64,000 nucleotides of DNA from DATFWC01 sp963777755 (GCA_963777755.1 CAVZSC010000033.1:1-64000); one strand, 5' to 3'. Counted from the first letter of the stretch, positions 1 to 8,968 are shown. Translations and numbers: made by a program. The notes: generated by a model from the letters alone, not told the origin.

Positions 1-1
1 T

Positions 2-1630
2 ATGAAGGTTGAGGACGATGTGTATGTCGTAATGCGCGACGGCGTTCATATCGCCTGTCGCATCTATCGTCCTGATGCCGAGGGCCGTTTTCCTACCCTG
101 TTCGCGCCGTCGCCATATCAGTACGATACCGACGACATTCCACACAGCTCGCTGTTCTTGTGGCGCGAGGTCGGACCCATATCGTGGTACGTCTGCGAAC
201 AAGGCTACGCCGTCGTTCATTCGGACGTGCGCGGCAGCGGCAAGTCCGGTGGCGAATATGGAATGATGTCGAAGGAGGAACAGGGCGATCTGTATGAACT
301 GGTGGAGTGGATCGCCCGGCAGCCGTGGTCCAACGGCCGCGTCGGCGGTATCGGCCAATCATATTATGCGTGGTCCCAATGGTTCATGGGTATCGTGAAC
401 CCACCGTCGCTCAAGTGCATCGCGCCGTATGACGGATTTACCGACATCTATCGCGACTCGGCCTACCACGGCGGGATCTACTGCGAGTTCCTGGTCTGGT
501 GGTGCAATATGCTCCGGTCCAACAATCTCATGCGTGCTGCCAACCGTCAGACCGGCCGGACCATGGATCGCGACCTCGCCGGCGAAATCATCCAGCATCA
601 GACCTATGACGATTGGTGGAAGGAGCGCAGCCCCATCGAGGGCGTTCCACAGATCGAGGTGCCGATCTATTCGATTGGACATTGGGGCAAGCTCGGCCTC
701 CATCTGCGCGGCAACATCCAAGGCTACGAAGTCGCCGAGGCGCCGAAGAAGCTGTTGGTGACTGGCGGACGTGACGTGTTCGAAGTCCACGAAATGTTTG
801 ACGACATTTCATTCCACGAAAAGACGCTGCTGCCGTTTTACGATCACCATTTGAAGGGGATCGAGACCGAATATGCGCGTTTGCCGCCCGTCCGTTTGTA
901 TGTGCGGGGCCGCGAGGCCTATCGTGACTTCTCAGGATGGCCACCACCTGCGGAGCTGCAATCCTTCTATCTGGGTACGGGCCCCACAGGCAGCGTGACG
1001 TCGCTGAATGATGGTGCGCTTGCAGTCGAACCGATGGATGGCGCCGGTGGATCGACCCAATACGAATACCCCGATCCGCAGTGGCGGATCGGGGTGGTCG
1101 CCCAGACCAAATTCGGGCCGGACCCGATTGCCCGCGTCCTCACATTCACGACGCCGCCGCTGGAGCACGACCTCGAGGTAATCGGGGAGATCGTCCTCGA
1201 GCTGTACGCCTCGTCGACGAACGAGGATACCGAATTCATTGTCAAACTGTCCGATCAGTCACCCCAACCATCGAACGAACGAAGCGAGGGCAGACAGCCG
1301 ACCTTCGTCAACGTGACGAAGGGCTGGCTGCGAGCCTCTCATCGCGAAAAGGACGAGGCCAAAAGCCGGCCAATGCGGCCCTTCTATACCCACGCCAATC
1401 CGCAGCCGATCGAGCCCGGCAAGGTTTATCGATTTGACATCGAGCTACTGCCCTGCGCCTATCTCTTCAAGGCGGGCCATCGCATCCGGTTGGAAATCTC
1501 GAACGTCGACTCGCCCATGACCGACTCGCTCTTTTCACATCAGTACATGTGGTACAAGGTCGGCACCGACACCATCCTGCATGATGCGTCCCATCCATCG
1601 AGGTTGATCCTACCTATCTCGAAGGCCTAG
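2..1630 (+). CDS. CocE/NonD family hydrolase
   Basis: This is a 542-residue protein of the CocE/NonD (X-Pro dipeptidyl-peptidase S15-like) serine hydrolase family, whose members cleave esters or acyl bonds. The N-terminal alpha/beta-hydrolase fold shows the nucleophile elbow GGIGQSYYAW with serine about residue 120. The oxyanion-hole region before it (HSDVRGSGKSGG) is also typical. The C-terminal third (about 320-542) fits the jelly-roll domain of the family. The start VEDDVYVVMRDGVHIACRIYRP is the usual N-terminus, so the gene is probably complete although it begins at base 2; an upstream start outside the window cannot be excluded. No signal peptide is seen, so it should be cytoplasmic. It lies 127 bp before a TRAP transporter on the same strand and may process the imported substrate. 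The substrate is unknown. Confidence 0.85.
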   Translation: MKVEDDVYVVMRDGVHIACRIYRPDAEGRFPTLFAPSPYQYDTDDIPHSSLFLWREVGPISWYVCEQGYAVVHSDVRGSGKSGGEYGMMSKEEQGDLYELVEWIARQPWSNGRVGGIGQSYYAWSQWFMGIVNPPSLKCIAPYDGFTDIYRDSAYHGGIYCEFLVWWCNMLRSNNLMRAANRQTGRTMDRDLAGEIIQHQTYDDWWKERSPIEGVPQIEVPIYSIGHWGKLGLHLRGNIQGYEVAEAPKKLLVTGGRDVFEVHEMFDDISFHEKTLLPFYDHHLKGIETEYARLPPVRLYVRGREAYRDFSGWPPPAELQSFYLGTGPTGSVTSLNDGALAVEPMDGAGGSTQYEYPDPQWRIGVVAQTKFGPDPIARVLTFTTPPLEHDLEVIGEIVLELYASSTNEDTEFIVKLSDQSPQPSNERSEGRQPTFVNVTKGWLRASHREKDEAKSRPMRPFYTHANPQPIEPGKVYRFDIELLPCAYLFKAGHRIRLEISNVDSPMTDSLFSHQYMWYKVGTDTILHDASHPSRLILPISKA

Positions 1631-1757
1631 GCCTCAACTTACTTGCGTACCGTAGCGCCCCGGATCGGGTACGATGCCGCAATCCGGCACTACAATGACA
1701 GCCATGAGGCGATAGCCTGCAGCCAACCGCTGCAACGCCAAGCCCAGGGAGGAAACC

Positions 1758-2825
1758 ATGCTGAAGGTCGCTGGTGCTTTGATTGGAGCCGCGTGCATTG
1801 CGATTTGCACGCACACGGCTGTTGCGCAGACGGTCGACTTCACCGTGGCGGCCGGTCAACCGCCGCGCGCCCTCCCCTCACTTGCCAAGGTCGGTGACTT
1901 CTTCGTGCCGGAGGTCAAGCGGCGTGTTAAGGAACGAGGCCTGAACATCGACATCCGATGGAAGGAGGCTTACGCCGGGTCGCTCCTCAAGCCGATGCAG
2001 ATGCTCGACGGCATCAAGGATGGCCTAGCGACGATTGGCTACGTCCCGTCGGTCTTCTATCCCGACAAGCTGCCGCTCGAGCAACTCAGCTTCTATGTTC
2101 CGTTCATGACCTCGGACGTGGTCCTTGTCAGCAAGATTATGGGGCAGCTGCACAAGACCCTGCCGGAATTCGGCGCGCAGTATCACAAGTTCAATCAGGT
2201 GCGGATTGGAGGATCCGGCGTCGACTCCTATGAGCTGTTGACCACTTTTCCGGTCCGATCCGTGGAGGATCTCAAGGGCAAGAAAATCGGCACCGGCGGC
2301 GTTGCACTGTCCTGGCTGCGCGCGCTCGGCGGCACTGGCGTCCAGAGCAACATGATGGAGTACTACAACTCGATCAAGACCGGGGTGTATCAGGGCACGA
2401 TCATCATGCCCTCCACCTTCAGGCCTATGAAATATCCAGAGGTCGCTCCTCACGTGACCAGGGTAGGCTTCGGCGCGCAGTATGCCGTCGTGCTCTCGGT
2501 TAACAAAGACGTGTTCGACAAACTCCCGGCCGAACTGCAAAAAATCCTTTTCGAGGTCGCCGAGCAGTGGGGCATCGAATCCGACAAGGCCTACATGACG
2601 GCAGGCGACGATGGCTACCGCTCCCTCCCCGAGTTCAAAGCGACCCTCCACGAATTGTCGCGTGACGAGCAGGTGAAATGGGCCAAGACCATGCCGAACC
2701 TAGCCAAGGAATGGGCGGAGTCGATGGACAAGCAGGGTCTGCCTGGAACCAAGGCACTGTCGATGTTCATGGATGAGTTGCGCAAGGCCGGGGTGAAGCC
2801 GATCCGCGACTGGGACAAGGAGTGA
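1758..2825 (+). CDS. dctP: TRAP transporter substrate-binding protein (DctP family)
   Basis: The product is a 355-residue periplasmic solute receptor of a tripartite ATP-independent transporter. A Sec signal peptide covers about residues 1-23 (hydrophobic GALIGAACIAICTHTAVAQ). The mature part has the DctP arrangement, including the segment VEDLKGKKIGTGG and the domain-closing region around YNSIKTGVYQG. The start has GGGAGGAAACC-like ribosome-binding sequence just upstream. Both membrane subunits follow on the same strand, so this is a complete TRAP operon. TRAP receptors of this group bind organic acids; the exact ligand cannot be read from the sequence. The adjacent CocE-type hydrolase suggests an ester or acid substrate, which is inference. 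Confidence 0.88.
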   Translation: MLKVAGALIGAACIAICTHTAVAQTVDFTVAAGQPPRALPSLAKVGDFFVPEVKRRVKERGLNIDIRWKEAYAGSLLKPMQMLDGIKDGLATIGYVPSVFYPDKLPLEQLSFYVPFMTSDVVLVSKIMGQLHKTLPEFGAQYHKFNQVRIGGSGVDSYELLTTFPVRSVEDLKGKKIGTGGVALSWLRALGGTGVQSNMMEYYNSIKTGVYQGTIIMPSTFRPMKYPEVAPHVTRVGFGAQYAVVLSVNKDVFDKLPAELQKILFEVAEQWGIESDKAYMTAGDDGYRSLPEFKATLHELSRDEQVKWAKTMPNLAKEWAESMDKQGLPGTKALSMFMDELRKAGVKPIRDWDKE

Positions 2826-2918
2826 ACGGTTCGCGAGATTCGCCCGCGGCCCGTAATAAGCGGATTTTACCGCGAGCCGAATACGGCCATTCGCGGACTT
2901 TGGGTCGGCCGACCCGGC

Positions 2919-3518
2919 ATGGCGGAAACCTTGCGGATGAGCACACCGCCTCCTACGGATGAACTGGGAATCGGAGACGATCGCCGTGTAGCTCCCGCTC
3001 CGCCCTCCTTCGCCCGGAATGCGTTTGGCCGTTTCACGGTTCTGCTGAACGTGCTTGGGACGGCACTGATCGTTGTCATGGCGATCGCCGTCAACAGCGA
3101 CATCCTTGGCCGCGAGCTTTTCAACCAGCCGATTGCCGGAGTGACCGAGTTTATCGCCTTGTCAATCGTCGCCGTGGTCTTTCTGCAGATGGCCAACACA
3201 TTGCGCGAGAACCGCCATGTGACAAACGACATGATCACGGCATGGATCGCGCGGAAGAGGCCACATGTCGCGCGAGTTATGTATGGCGTGTTCTACCTGA
3301 TCGGGGCGTTTCTCATGGTGATGATCGTCCGCTTCGTCATACCTACCTTCTTGGAGAACTACCACGGCGGTTATTACATGGGCACGACCAAGGTGGCTGA
3401 AATTCCGGTCTGGCCTTTCATGCTGATCGTACTGATCGGCGCGGTGACAGCGGTTGTGCAATATCTCTTGCTCGCCTGGCAGGAATTCCGTGATGTATTT
3501 CCGGGTGCCGGTCGATGA
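2919..3518 (+). CDS. dctQ: TRAP transporter small permease (DctQ family)
   Basis: This 199-residue inner-membrane protein has the four hydrophobic segments of DctQ subunits: about 46-66 (VLLNVLGTALIVVMAIAV), 85-105, 130-150 and 165-185. The segment between TM1 and TM2 carries the conserved NSDILGRELFNQPIAGVTE pattern, in which the small subunit contacts DctM. The protein supports the large permease in sodium-coupled uptake. Two in-frame ATG codons are possible, 2919 and 2937; neither has a strong ribosome-binding site, so the true start is uncertain. The 3' end overlaps the next gene by 4 bp (ATGA), which implies translational coupling. Confidence 0.88.
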   Translation: MAETLRMSTPPPTDELGIGDDRRVAPAPPSFARNAFGRFTVLLNVLGTALIVVMAIAVNSDILGRELFNQPIAGVTEFIALSIVAVVFLQMANTLRENRHVTNDMITAWIARKRPHVARVMYGVFYLIGAFLMVMIVRFVIPTFLENYHGGYYMGTTKVAEIPVWPFMLIVLIGAVTAVVQYLLLAWQEFRDVFPGAGR

Positions 3519-4858
3519 CCGAGATTCTGATCGGTACGGCCTGCATTCTTGGCAGTCTAATTCTCATCCAGAGCGGCATGCAAATCGCGGTCGCTCTGAT
3601 GTTTCTATCCTTCATCGGCGTCTGGGCGATGAAGACCCTGACCTTGGCCGGGCGCCTCATGGCCAGCTCCGTAACCACTTCCCTTGCCTCGGAAGTTTTC
3701 GCCGTCATTCCGCTGTTCGTGTTGATGGGACTGATCGTCTCAACCACCGGAATGGGTCGCGATACGTTTGACGTGGCAGCCCGCCTTTCGCGCCGCATCC
3801 GCGGCGGTCTCGGCGTGTCGACGGTCGCGGCAAATGCCGTATTCGCAGCGTGCACCGGGACATCCATCGCTTCGGCATCGGTCTTCACCAAAGTCGCGGT
3901 GCCGGAGATGGTCCGCCACGGCCATACGAAGCGCTTCGCCATCGGCGTCGTCGCAGGCAGCTCCGTGCTCGGAATGCTGATTCCGCCGAGCTTGCTGATG
4001 ATCATCTTCGGCGTGCTTGCCAACACCTCGATCGGTAACCTCTTCACGGCCGGGATCATTCCCGGAGTCATTCTAGCGGCCGCATTCGCGGTCTGCATCG
4101 TGGTGCTTTCCTATTTTCGCGAAGACTTCGTTTTTCAGAACAAGGATGCCGCGCACCAGAGAACGACCGGGGCGCTGGATGACGCCCCGATATATGTCCT
4201 CGTCCTCAAGGTGCTTCCGGTTTGCATTCTGGTCGGGATGGTGCTCGGCGGCATCTACGGCGGATTTTTCACACCTACGGAGGCAGGAGGCGCCGGAGCT
4301 CTCATCGCGCTTATCATCGCCATAGCGCAGCGGGCACTGACGCCAAGACTATTTTGGGAATTGGCGCTGGAGACCGGCCGCGTGACTTGTGCGATCTGCT
4401 TTCTGCTGATGGCCGCCCAGCTCTACTCGCAGATGCTAACGCTATCCGGCTTGCCGTACGCGATCGGTCAATGGCTGCAACAAGCGCAACTGTGCTTTCC
4501 GGTCGTGCTGTTCGGATACCTGGTGATCGTGCTGATCATGGGATGCTTTCTCAATTCCCTATCGATCATGCTCATCCTGCTTCCGTTCGTTCTGCCGGTG
4601 ATCGACGGCTTCGGTGTCAATCTGGTCTGGTTCGGGCTGATCACTATCGTCGCGATCGAGATCGGTCTCCTGACGCCGCCGCTCGGCATGTCGGTCTTTG
4701 TCGTCAGGGCCAACCTCGGCGAGACCGATGTGACCACATGGCAGATGTTCATGGGCACAATGCCCATGACCATCACCATGACGATCTTTCTGCTCCTCGT
4801 CGTCTTCTTTCCCTGGCTCTCTCTCGTCTTAGTGGGGCAGTCCTGGACCTGGTGGTGA
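3515..4858 (+). CDS. dctM: TRAP transporter large permease (DctM family)
   Basis: This 447-residue polytopic membrane protein is the translocation subunit of the TRAP transporter. It has about 11-12 hydrophobic segments and the family landmarks AACTGTSIASASVFTKVAVPEM (about 112-133) and the PPSLLMIIFG motif of the transport core. A second PP motif (LTPPLGMSVFV, about 385) lies in the repeat half. The length is close to the usual 425-450. The start overlaps dctQ by four bases. Together with dctP and dctQ it makes a complete transporter. A 271-bp gap that holds a short interspersed repeat follows. Confidence 0.9.
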   Translation: MTEILIGTACILGSLILIQSGMQIAVALMFLSFIGVWAMKTLTLAGRLMASSVTTSLASEVFAVIPLFVLMGLIVSTTGMGRDTFDVAARLSRRIRGGLGVSTVAANAVFAACTGTSIASASVFTKVAVPEMVRHGHTKRFAIGVVAGSSVLGMLIPPSLLMIIFGVLANTSIGNLFTAGIIPGVILAAAFAVCIVVLSYFREDFVFQNKDAAHQRTTGALDDAPIYVLVLKVLPVCILVGMVLGGIYGGFFTPTEAGGAGALIALIIAIAQRALTPRLFWELALETGRVTCAICFLLMAAQLYSQMLTLSGLPYAIGQWLQQAQLCFPVVLFGYLVIVLIMGCFLNSLSIMLILLPFVLPVIDGFGVNLVWFGLITIVAIEIGLLTPPLGMSVFVVRANLGETDVTTWQMFMGTMPMTITMTIFLLLVVFFPWLSLVLVGQSWTWW

Positions 4859-4945
4859 GGGACTGCCGCTTCGTTGACTTTGGGATGACTGAGTACCAAA
4901 GCTTCATCCGTATTGGTTGCGTGGCCAACTGGTCCGCGAGCAACT

Positions 4946-5056
4946 GGCGGAAATCTTGATTTAAATTCAAATATTCAAGTTCGGTGAAAACACGCACGCC
5001 CTTCAGCCGTCGTGTATGCAACCCATAGGGGTGGTGGCAAAAAAGCAAGCTCAGGA
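4946..5056 (+). repeat. Interspersed palindromic repeat R1, copy 1
   Basis: This about 110-bp segment shares a layout with copies near 7027, 8628, 8715 and 18632-18881. An AT-rich near-palindrome (CTTGATTTAAATTCAAATATTCAAG) is followed by GTGTATGCAACCCATAGGGGTGG, and then by CAAAAAAGCAAGC. The copies lie in both orientations and code for nothing convincing. This one sits between the TRAP operon and a small secreted protein gene. Short length, internal palindrome and multicopy spread fit a MITE-like or REP-like element. Confidence 0.7.
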
Positions 5057-5129
5057 TTGCGTACGCCACGCCCCTACCGGTTGCACACACGATGGCTGAC
5101 GCGAGCGTTTTGCAAAACTTTGGGCGGAA

Positions 5130-5546
5130 CTATGGTTGCTTGGTCAGCTCGGTGCAGGAGGCCACCTTTGCCGTCGGCGAGGAGTGCATATAGCAAAGTT
5201 CGATCCGATCCGGCGCCAGTATCGTTCCAACGGTGTAGCCATCATCGTCAGCCATCAAGATCGTGCCGTTACGCGCGATCACGGCGACCACCTGGTCGTT
5301 GCTGCGCGCGGACACGAACGTGCCGGAGAAGCGACGGCCGTCCTGCTTGTCGACCGTCAGCGTAAACGCAATGGTGCTGAACCGTGTCTCGGCCGACTGG
5401 GTGGCGTGATGCGGGTTGGCACCACCCGAGACGACGGATTCACTGTTTCCCTTCCAAGTACCGCGCATGTCGGGAACGGCGGTCTCTGCCGCCGCGGGTC
5501 CGGCTGCGAGCAGCGCGAGCGTGACGATCCAAGCGGGCTTCGGCAT
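5130..5546 (-). CDS. Small secreted protein of unknown function
   Basis: The 138-residue product begins with a clear Sec signal peptide (MPKPAWIVTLALLAAGPAAAE, cleavage about residue 20). The mature part begins VPDMRGTWKGNSESV and contains FTLTVDKQDGRRFSGTFVSARSND, a beta-rich pattern seen in small lipocalin-like or avidin-like barrels in which a GTWKG motif opens the first strand. This fold suggestion is inference. AAGGAGACTTGCC on the minus strand gives a good ribosome-binding site. The gene stands alone, facing away from the hairpin/intron region. A periplasmic location is likely and no catalytic residues are recognised. Confidence 0.7.
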   Translation of the reverse strand: MPKPAWIVTLALLAAGPAAAETAVPDMRGTWKGNSESVVSGGANPHHATQSAETRFSTIAFTLTVDKQDGRRFSGTFVSARSNDQVVAVIARNGTILMADDDGYTVGTILAPDRIELCYMHSSPTAKVASCTELTKQP

Positions 5547-5677
5547 GGCAAGTCTCCTTCAGGGTGGTTTCGTTTGGCGCCTCCGTCGGGACGCGACCTC
5601 AGTTTCAAATGCGGGCGCGCGCAAGGCAAGGCCAGCTGCGAGGTCCCGGTCCGCTTCGCTAGCATAACCGGGAGACC

Positions 5678-5694
5678 CCCCGGCTCTGCCGGGG
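5678..5694. repeat. GC hairpin, first copy of the hairpin at 5990
   Basis: The stem CCCCGGC / GCCGGGG closes a TCT loop. The same hairpin recurs at 5990-6008 just before the group II intron fragment. Between 5547 and 5932 I see no convincing gene; the reading frames there are low-complexity and without ribosome-binding sites. Confidence 0.5.
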
Positions 5695-5932
5695 TGGCAG
5701 TGGCAGTTTGACATTTCCTGAAGTCGACCCACCGACGAAGCTTCCAATTGTGAGCCGCCAAGCAGACGAGAGGAGACCTCAGCGATGGATCAGAGCGCAT
5801 TGTAAGGAGATGCATCAGGAGGGCAAACCCTTGGGTCTTGTCCCAGGTCCCCAGGTCCAAGTGGCAATGCGTGTGGAGGTGCGGCCAAGTGGGAGGAACG
5901 AAGGAACTGCTGAACTCTGCCAAGCCACCACC

Positions 5933-6008
5933 TCGGGGCCGCCTCAGCGGCCCCGAACTCAGCCGCTTTGAGCGGCTCAATTCCTAAAGCCCCCGGCTCT
6001 GCCGGGGG
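5933..6008 (+). terminator. Three consecutive hairpins (terminator-like), likely group II intron target
   Basis: Three perfect stem-loops lie in a row. The first has arms 5933-5942 and 5947-5956 around loop CTCA, the second arms 5961-5967 and 5971-5977 around TTG, and the third arms 5990-5997 and 6001-6008 around TCT. The last is followed by ATATTTAC and then the GTGTG start of the intron fragment. Class C group II introns are known to insert just downstream of terminator-like hairpins, so this fits an insertion target. No poly-T tract follows, so terminator activity is uncertain. Confidence 0.55.
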
Positions 6009-6016
6009 ATATTTAC

Positions 6017-6965
6017 GTGTGCCGAGCATGAACGACAGCTTGGAGGTGGAAGTCCTCTATCCAGCCTGATGGCGGCGAAGGATTAGCGAAGCGCAAGGGC
6101 GTCGTCGCGAGGCGGGGTCTGGAGGAAGCGTGGAGCAAAGCCGCGGCCCGATGGACAAGAACCGGATAAGGAGGCCTACCCGGCCGGACGAGCGAGCGTA
6201 TGATCGCGAAGTCCAAAGCCATCAAGGGTCGGGGTGGTAAATCCGGCGGGCGTGCGGCGAAGGCGGTCGGTCTTACCTCGGGAGGTCTGCGCTGTGTCTC
6301 GGATTCGAGACTGAGATCGCCGCAAGGCGGGCTGACCGCAGCGTAGAAGTCAGCAGAGGGCATAGTAGGCGGAGCGATCCGCCGAAGGCCCGAACGGTGG
6401 AAGAGGCCAGTAGAGCGGCAATCTCGCACGGATCATGCGGCAGAAGAATCAGGTCAAGCTGAACTTGGGCACCGGGGCGCCGGGTGAAGCCCGGAATGCC
6501 GCTGCCCAAGAGACCGAAACCCATGCGGCGAAAGCCTGCCTCGAAGGCCCGGCGGCCAGCGGGCCGTCGATGGAGGCGGTAGTCGAGCGTGAGAATTTGA
6601 AGAAGGCGCTGGCGCAAGTGAAGCGCAACAAGGGCGCTGCGGGTATCGACGGCATGAGCGTCGACGATCTGGCGTCCTACCTGAAGGAGCACTGGCTCAC
6701 GATCCGGGCGCATTTGCTTGAAGGCACCTACCGCAGCCGGTGCGGCGCGTGGAGATACCGAAAGCGACGGGCGGCACACGTTCGCTCGGCATTCCGACGG
6801 TACTCGACCGCTTCATCCAGCAGGCGGTGATGCAGGTGCTGCAAGCGGATTGGGACCCGACGTTCTCCGAGGCGAGCTTCGGCTTTCGGCCGAAGCGCTC
6901 GGCACATCAGGCGGTGGAGCGGGCACAGGCGTACATTGCGTCCGGCCACGGCTATGTAGTCCCAG
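6017..6965 (+). mobile_element. Group II intron, 5' fragment (probable class C)
   Basis: The segment begins with GTGTGCC, fitting the GUGYG 5' intron consensus. It continues into a structured non-coding leader (about 6017-6434) with the typical stretch TTGGAGGTGGAAGTCC, and then enters a reverse-transcriptase reading frame. The RT similarity ends near 6965, just before the catalytic core, and unrelated sequence follows. No domain V/VI (the 3' catalytic RNA part) is seen, so the element is a dead fragment. The 5' end lies 8 bp after the third hairpin at 5990-6008. Confidence 0.75.
6435..6965 (+). pseudogene. ltrA: Group II intron reverse transcriptase/maturase, truncated and frameshifted
   Basis: The N-terminal part of an intron-encoded reverse transcriptase is recognisable. 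One frame carries LKKALAQVKRNKGAAGIDGM and YLKEHWLTIRAHLLEGTYR. After a frame change near 6735 a second frame carries RRVEIPKATGGTRSLGIPTV, DRFIQQAVMQVLQ and SFGFRPKRSAHQAVERAQ. These are RT blocks 0-2. The frame ends in unrelated residues after GHGYVV, where intact relatives continue into the DLEKFFD part of the RT core. The polymerase active site (YxDD), thumb and maturase domains are absent, so the product cannot be active. Confidence 0.85.
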
Positions 6966-7026
6966 ACGGTGGGCGGTTCATAGCGAGAGTGCTGGGGATG
7001 ACGATCGGCGGCCAGCGCACGTTCTG

Positions 7027-7062
7027 TTTTTGATTTGAAATCAAAAATTCAAGTTTGGTGAA
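7027..7062 (+). repeat. Repeat R1, partial copy
   Basis: The 36-bp segment TTTTGATTTGAAATCAAAA followed by ATTCAAGTTTGGTGAAAC matches the palindromic end of R1 copy 1 (ATTCAAGTTCGGTGAAAAC). It lies just after the truncated intron. From here to 7270 I see no gene. Confidence 0.55.
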
Positions 7063-7294
7063 ACTGCCACCCTGCCTGAACTCAGAGATAAATTCCAGCC
7101 CTTAAGACGATCAGGCGGTCTTTGCCGACCGGCTGGGCATCCCGAACGTCAGATCCGGACATGCCGTTCCCTGCGGAAGCCCTGTGAATTTTGCGCCATG
7201 TGAGTTTTCCCACAGCGGCGCCGCCGCTGCATTTCTAGAGTGCTCCGTGACCGCAATAGCGGCAACGAAAATGGAGACGAAAATGGAGACGAAA

Positions 7295-7453
7295 ATGCAC
7301 GCCAAACAGTCGCAGGTAAGACGCTCTGACGGTCAGGCCACTGCCGCTCCGACCGAATCCATGGAGGCGCTGAGCGAGGCGGACCTGGGTCAAGTTACCG
7401 GTGGCAACGGCAGCGGCCCCAGGAGCTCAAATCCAGTCGAAGATCGGCAATAG
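7295..7453 (+). CDS. Small peptide with double-glycine-type leader (possible RiPP or secreted peptide precursor)
   Basis: The 52-residue product has a leader ending ALSEADLGQVTGG, which resembles bacteriocin-type double-glycine leaders (pattern L-x-x-x-D/E-L-x-x-V-x-GG) cut by C39 peptidase ABC exporters. The putative core is only 15 residues, NGSGPRSSNPVEDRQ, with no cysteine and few Ser/Thr. Three in-frame ATGs (7271, 7283, 7295) lie in a tandem 12-bp repeat ATGGAGACGAAA, each unit carrying a GGAG Shine-Dalgarno for the next ATG; I chose the last. No modifying enzyme or exporter is adjacent. The leader pattern is seen directly; the peptide role is inference. Confidence 0.5.
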   Translation: MHAKQSQVRRSDGQATAAPTESMEALSEADLGQVTGGNGSGPRSSNPVEDRQ

Positions 7454-7491
7454 GCGAATTTCCCGCGGGCCAAAGGTTGCGCTTGCCGAAC

Positions 7492-8514
7492 CTACCGCGC
7501 CAACGCGGCCCCGCTGGGATGCTCGAACTGCAGGGCCACGAAGCGCGCCGTCACCTCGCCGTAGGCGCTGCGGATCGCCGCGAAGGTCGCCGCCATGGCG
7601 TCGGAGCCCGGCAACGCGATCGTGCGGTCGAACCGCGCCGGCAGGTCGGCGGCGCCGGACATGGTGAGCCCATGGCGTGACGTGACGCCCCGGCCGACCG
7701 CCCAGGCGGTCGAGCGGTAGGTGCGCGACCAGCCGTCCAGCGCGGCGCCGAAGGCGAGCTCGTCGAAACCGGCTGAAAGCGGCACGGCCACGTGCTCGTG
7801 CCGCCAGACGGCGAGCCGGTTGGCGGTGGCGATGGCGGCGGTCGGAGCCGTGAGGCGGAAGTCGTCGCCATGGTGACGCTGGTCCGGCGGCGGCAGCCCA
7901 AGGCGCTCGGCGGTCTCGCGCATCACGGACTCGCCCGCGAGCTGGCGCAGGAGATCGAGCGTGGCCGGCTCAGCCGCGCTGATCCCGGCTGTCGTGGTGA
8001 TCGGCCCGTCCGTGACCCAACGCAGGTCGCGCCGCCAGGTCACGTTCGGGTATCTCCGCGCCATCCGGGCGCGGCTGTACCAGTGGACCGTGGCCTGGCG
8101 GCCGTCGAGAAGGCCCGCAGCGGCCAGAACCAGCGCACCGTCGCAGATCGACATGATGCGGGCGCCACGATCGCGCTGCGCCCGCAGCCAGGTGGAGCGA
8201 ACGGTGTCATCGACGACACGCAGGGCCGGCACGATCACCACGTCCGGCCCCTTCGGCCGCGCCTGGACGAGGGCTTCGAACGTCGTCTGCGGGGCGAGCC
8301 ACGCAAAACCCTCGATCAGGCGCACTGGTTCGTCCGTGGCGGCGACGACCTCGACGTCCACCGCGCCGCTCTCGGCAAGGATGGCGTAGGGCACCAGCAG
8401 GTCGGGGGCCACGGTGCCCTTCGCGTCGGCGAGAAGGGCGACGAAGGGGCGGGCGGCGGCGCTGTCCGTGGGGGTGCGGATCGCGACTGGATCGGGGTTC
8501 TGGGGGTGCGTCAT
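7492..8514 (-). CDS. DJ-1/PfpI family protein (class I glutamine amidotransferase-like)
   Basis: This is a 340-residue protein. The first about 190 residues form a DJ-1/PfpI domain with the nucleophile-elbow cysteine in IMSICDGALVLAAAGLLDGR and a following ATVHWY segment. GlxA-type transcription regulators pair such a domain with an AraC helix-turn-helix. Here the C-terminal about 150 residues contain no recognisable AraC motif and look like a degenerate second PfpI-like half (TYRSTAWAVGRGVTSRHGL). The function is unknown. Start ATG 8514 gives MTHPQNPDPVAIRT with no signal peptide, so a cytoplasmic location is likely. The gene stands alone among repeats and is moderately GC-rich like the surrounding chromosome. 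Confidence 0.75.
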   Translation of the reverse strand: MTHPQNPDPVAIRTPTDSAAARPFVALLADAKGTVAPDLLVPYAILAESGAVDVEVVAATDEPVRLIEGFAWLAPQTTFEALVQARPKGPDVVIVPALRVVDDTVRSTWLRAQRDRGARIMSICDGALVLAAAGLLDGRQATVHWYSRARMARRYPNVTWRRDLRWVTDGPITTTAGISAAEPATLDLLRQLAGESVMRETAERLGLPPPDQRHHGDDFRLTAPTAAIATANRLAVWRHEHVAVPLSAGFDELAFGAALDGWSRTYRSTAWAVGRGVTSRHGLTMSGAADLPARFDRTIALPGSDAMAATFAAIRSAYGEVTARFVALQFEHPSGAALAR

Positions 8515-8627
8515 GCGGTCTCCCGGCGGCGGCGGTGTCCTGCGGCGCGATGGCCTATCTACTGAGCGTCAGCAGGTGGTGCGGCGGCGTTTCAGTTCCC
8601 GACCGAGGTTGGGGGCAATAAAAAGCG

Positions 8628-8820
8628 AGGTTTTTGAGTTTGATCTTATATTCAACCCGCGTCGGGGGCGGGGCAAAAAAAAATCAAGCTTTGTGGCCAA
8701 TTTCAAGCAAGTCGGCGGAAGCGGGAAATCTTGATTTAAAATCAACTATTCAACCCGCGCCAGCCATTGTGTATGCAACCCATTGGGGTGGGGGACAAAA
8801 AAGCAAGCAGGGATTTTGAT
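8628..8820 (+). repeat. Repeat R1, one degenerate and one full copy in tandem
   Basis: A degenerate unit lies at about 8628-8690 (TTTGATCTTATATTCAACCCG, then GGGGCGGGGCAAAAAAAAATC). A full unit follows at about 8715-8820, with CTTGATTTAAAATCAAC, ATTCAACC, GTGTATGCAACCCATTGGGG and CAAAAAAGCAAGC. The full unit matches copies at 4946 and 18632-18881. The 450 bp between the PfpI gene and the kinase fragment contain nothing else I can support. Confidence 0.7.
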
Positions 8821-8968
8821 ATTGTTTCGACATGGCTGAGCCCTCCCAGGCGCTAATCGCTTCTCTATTCATTCCCGGTACAGTCTCCATACCGCGACCA
8901 GCGTGATGATGGTCGCGAGCAGGAAGAGCCGGGGAGCGCAGCCAGAATGTCGAATTAGCAAGTATTCG

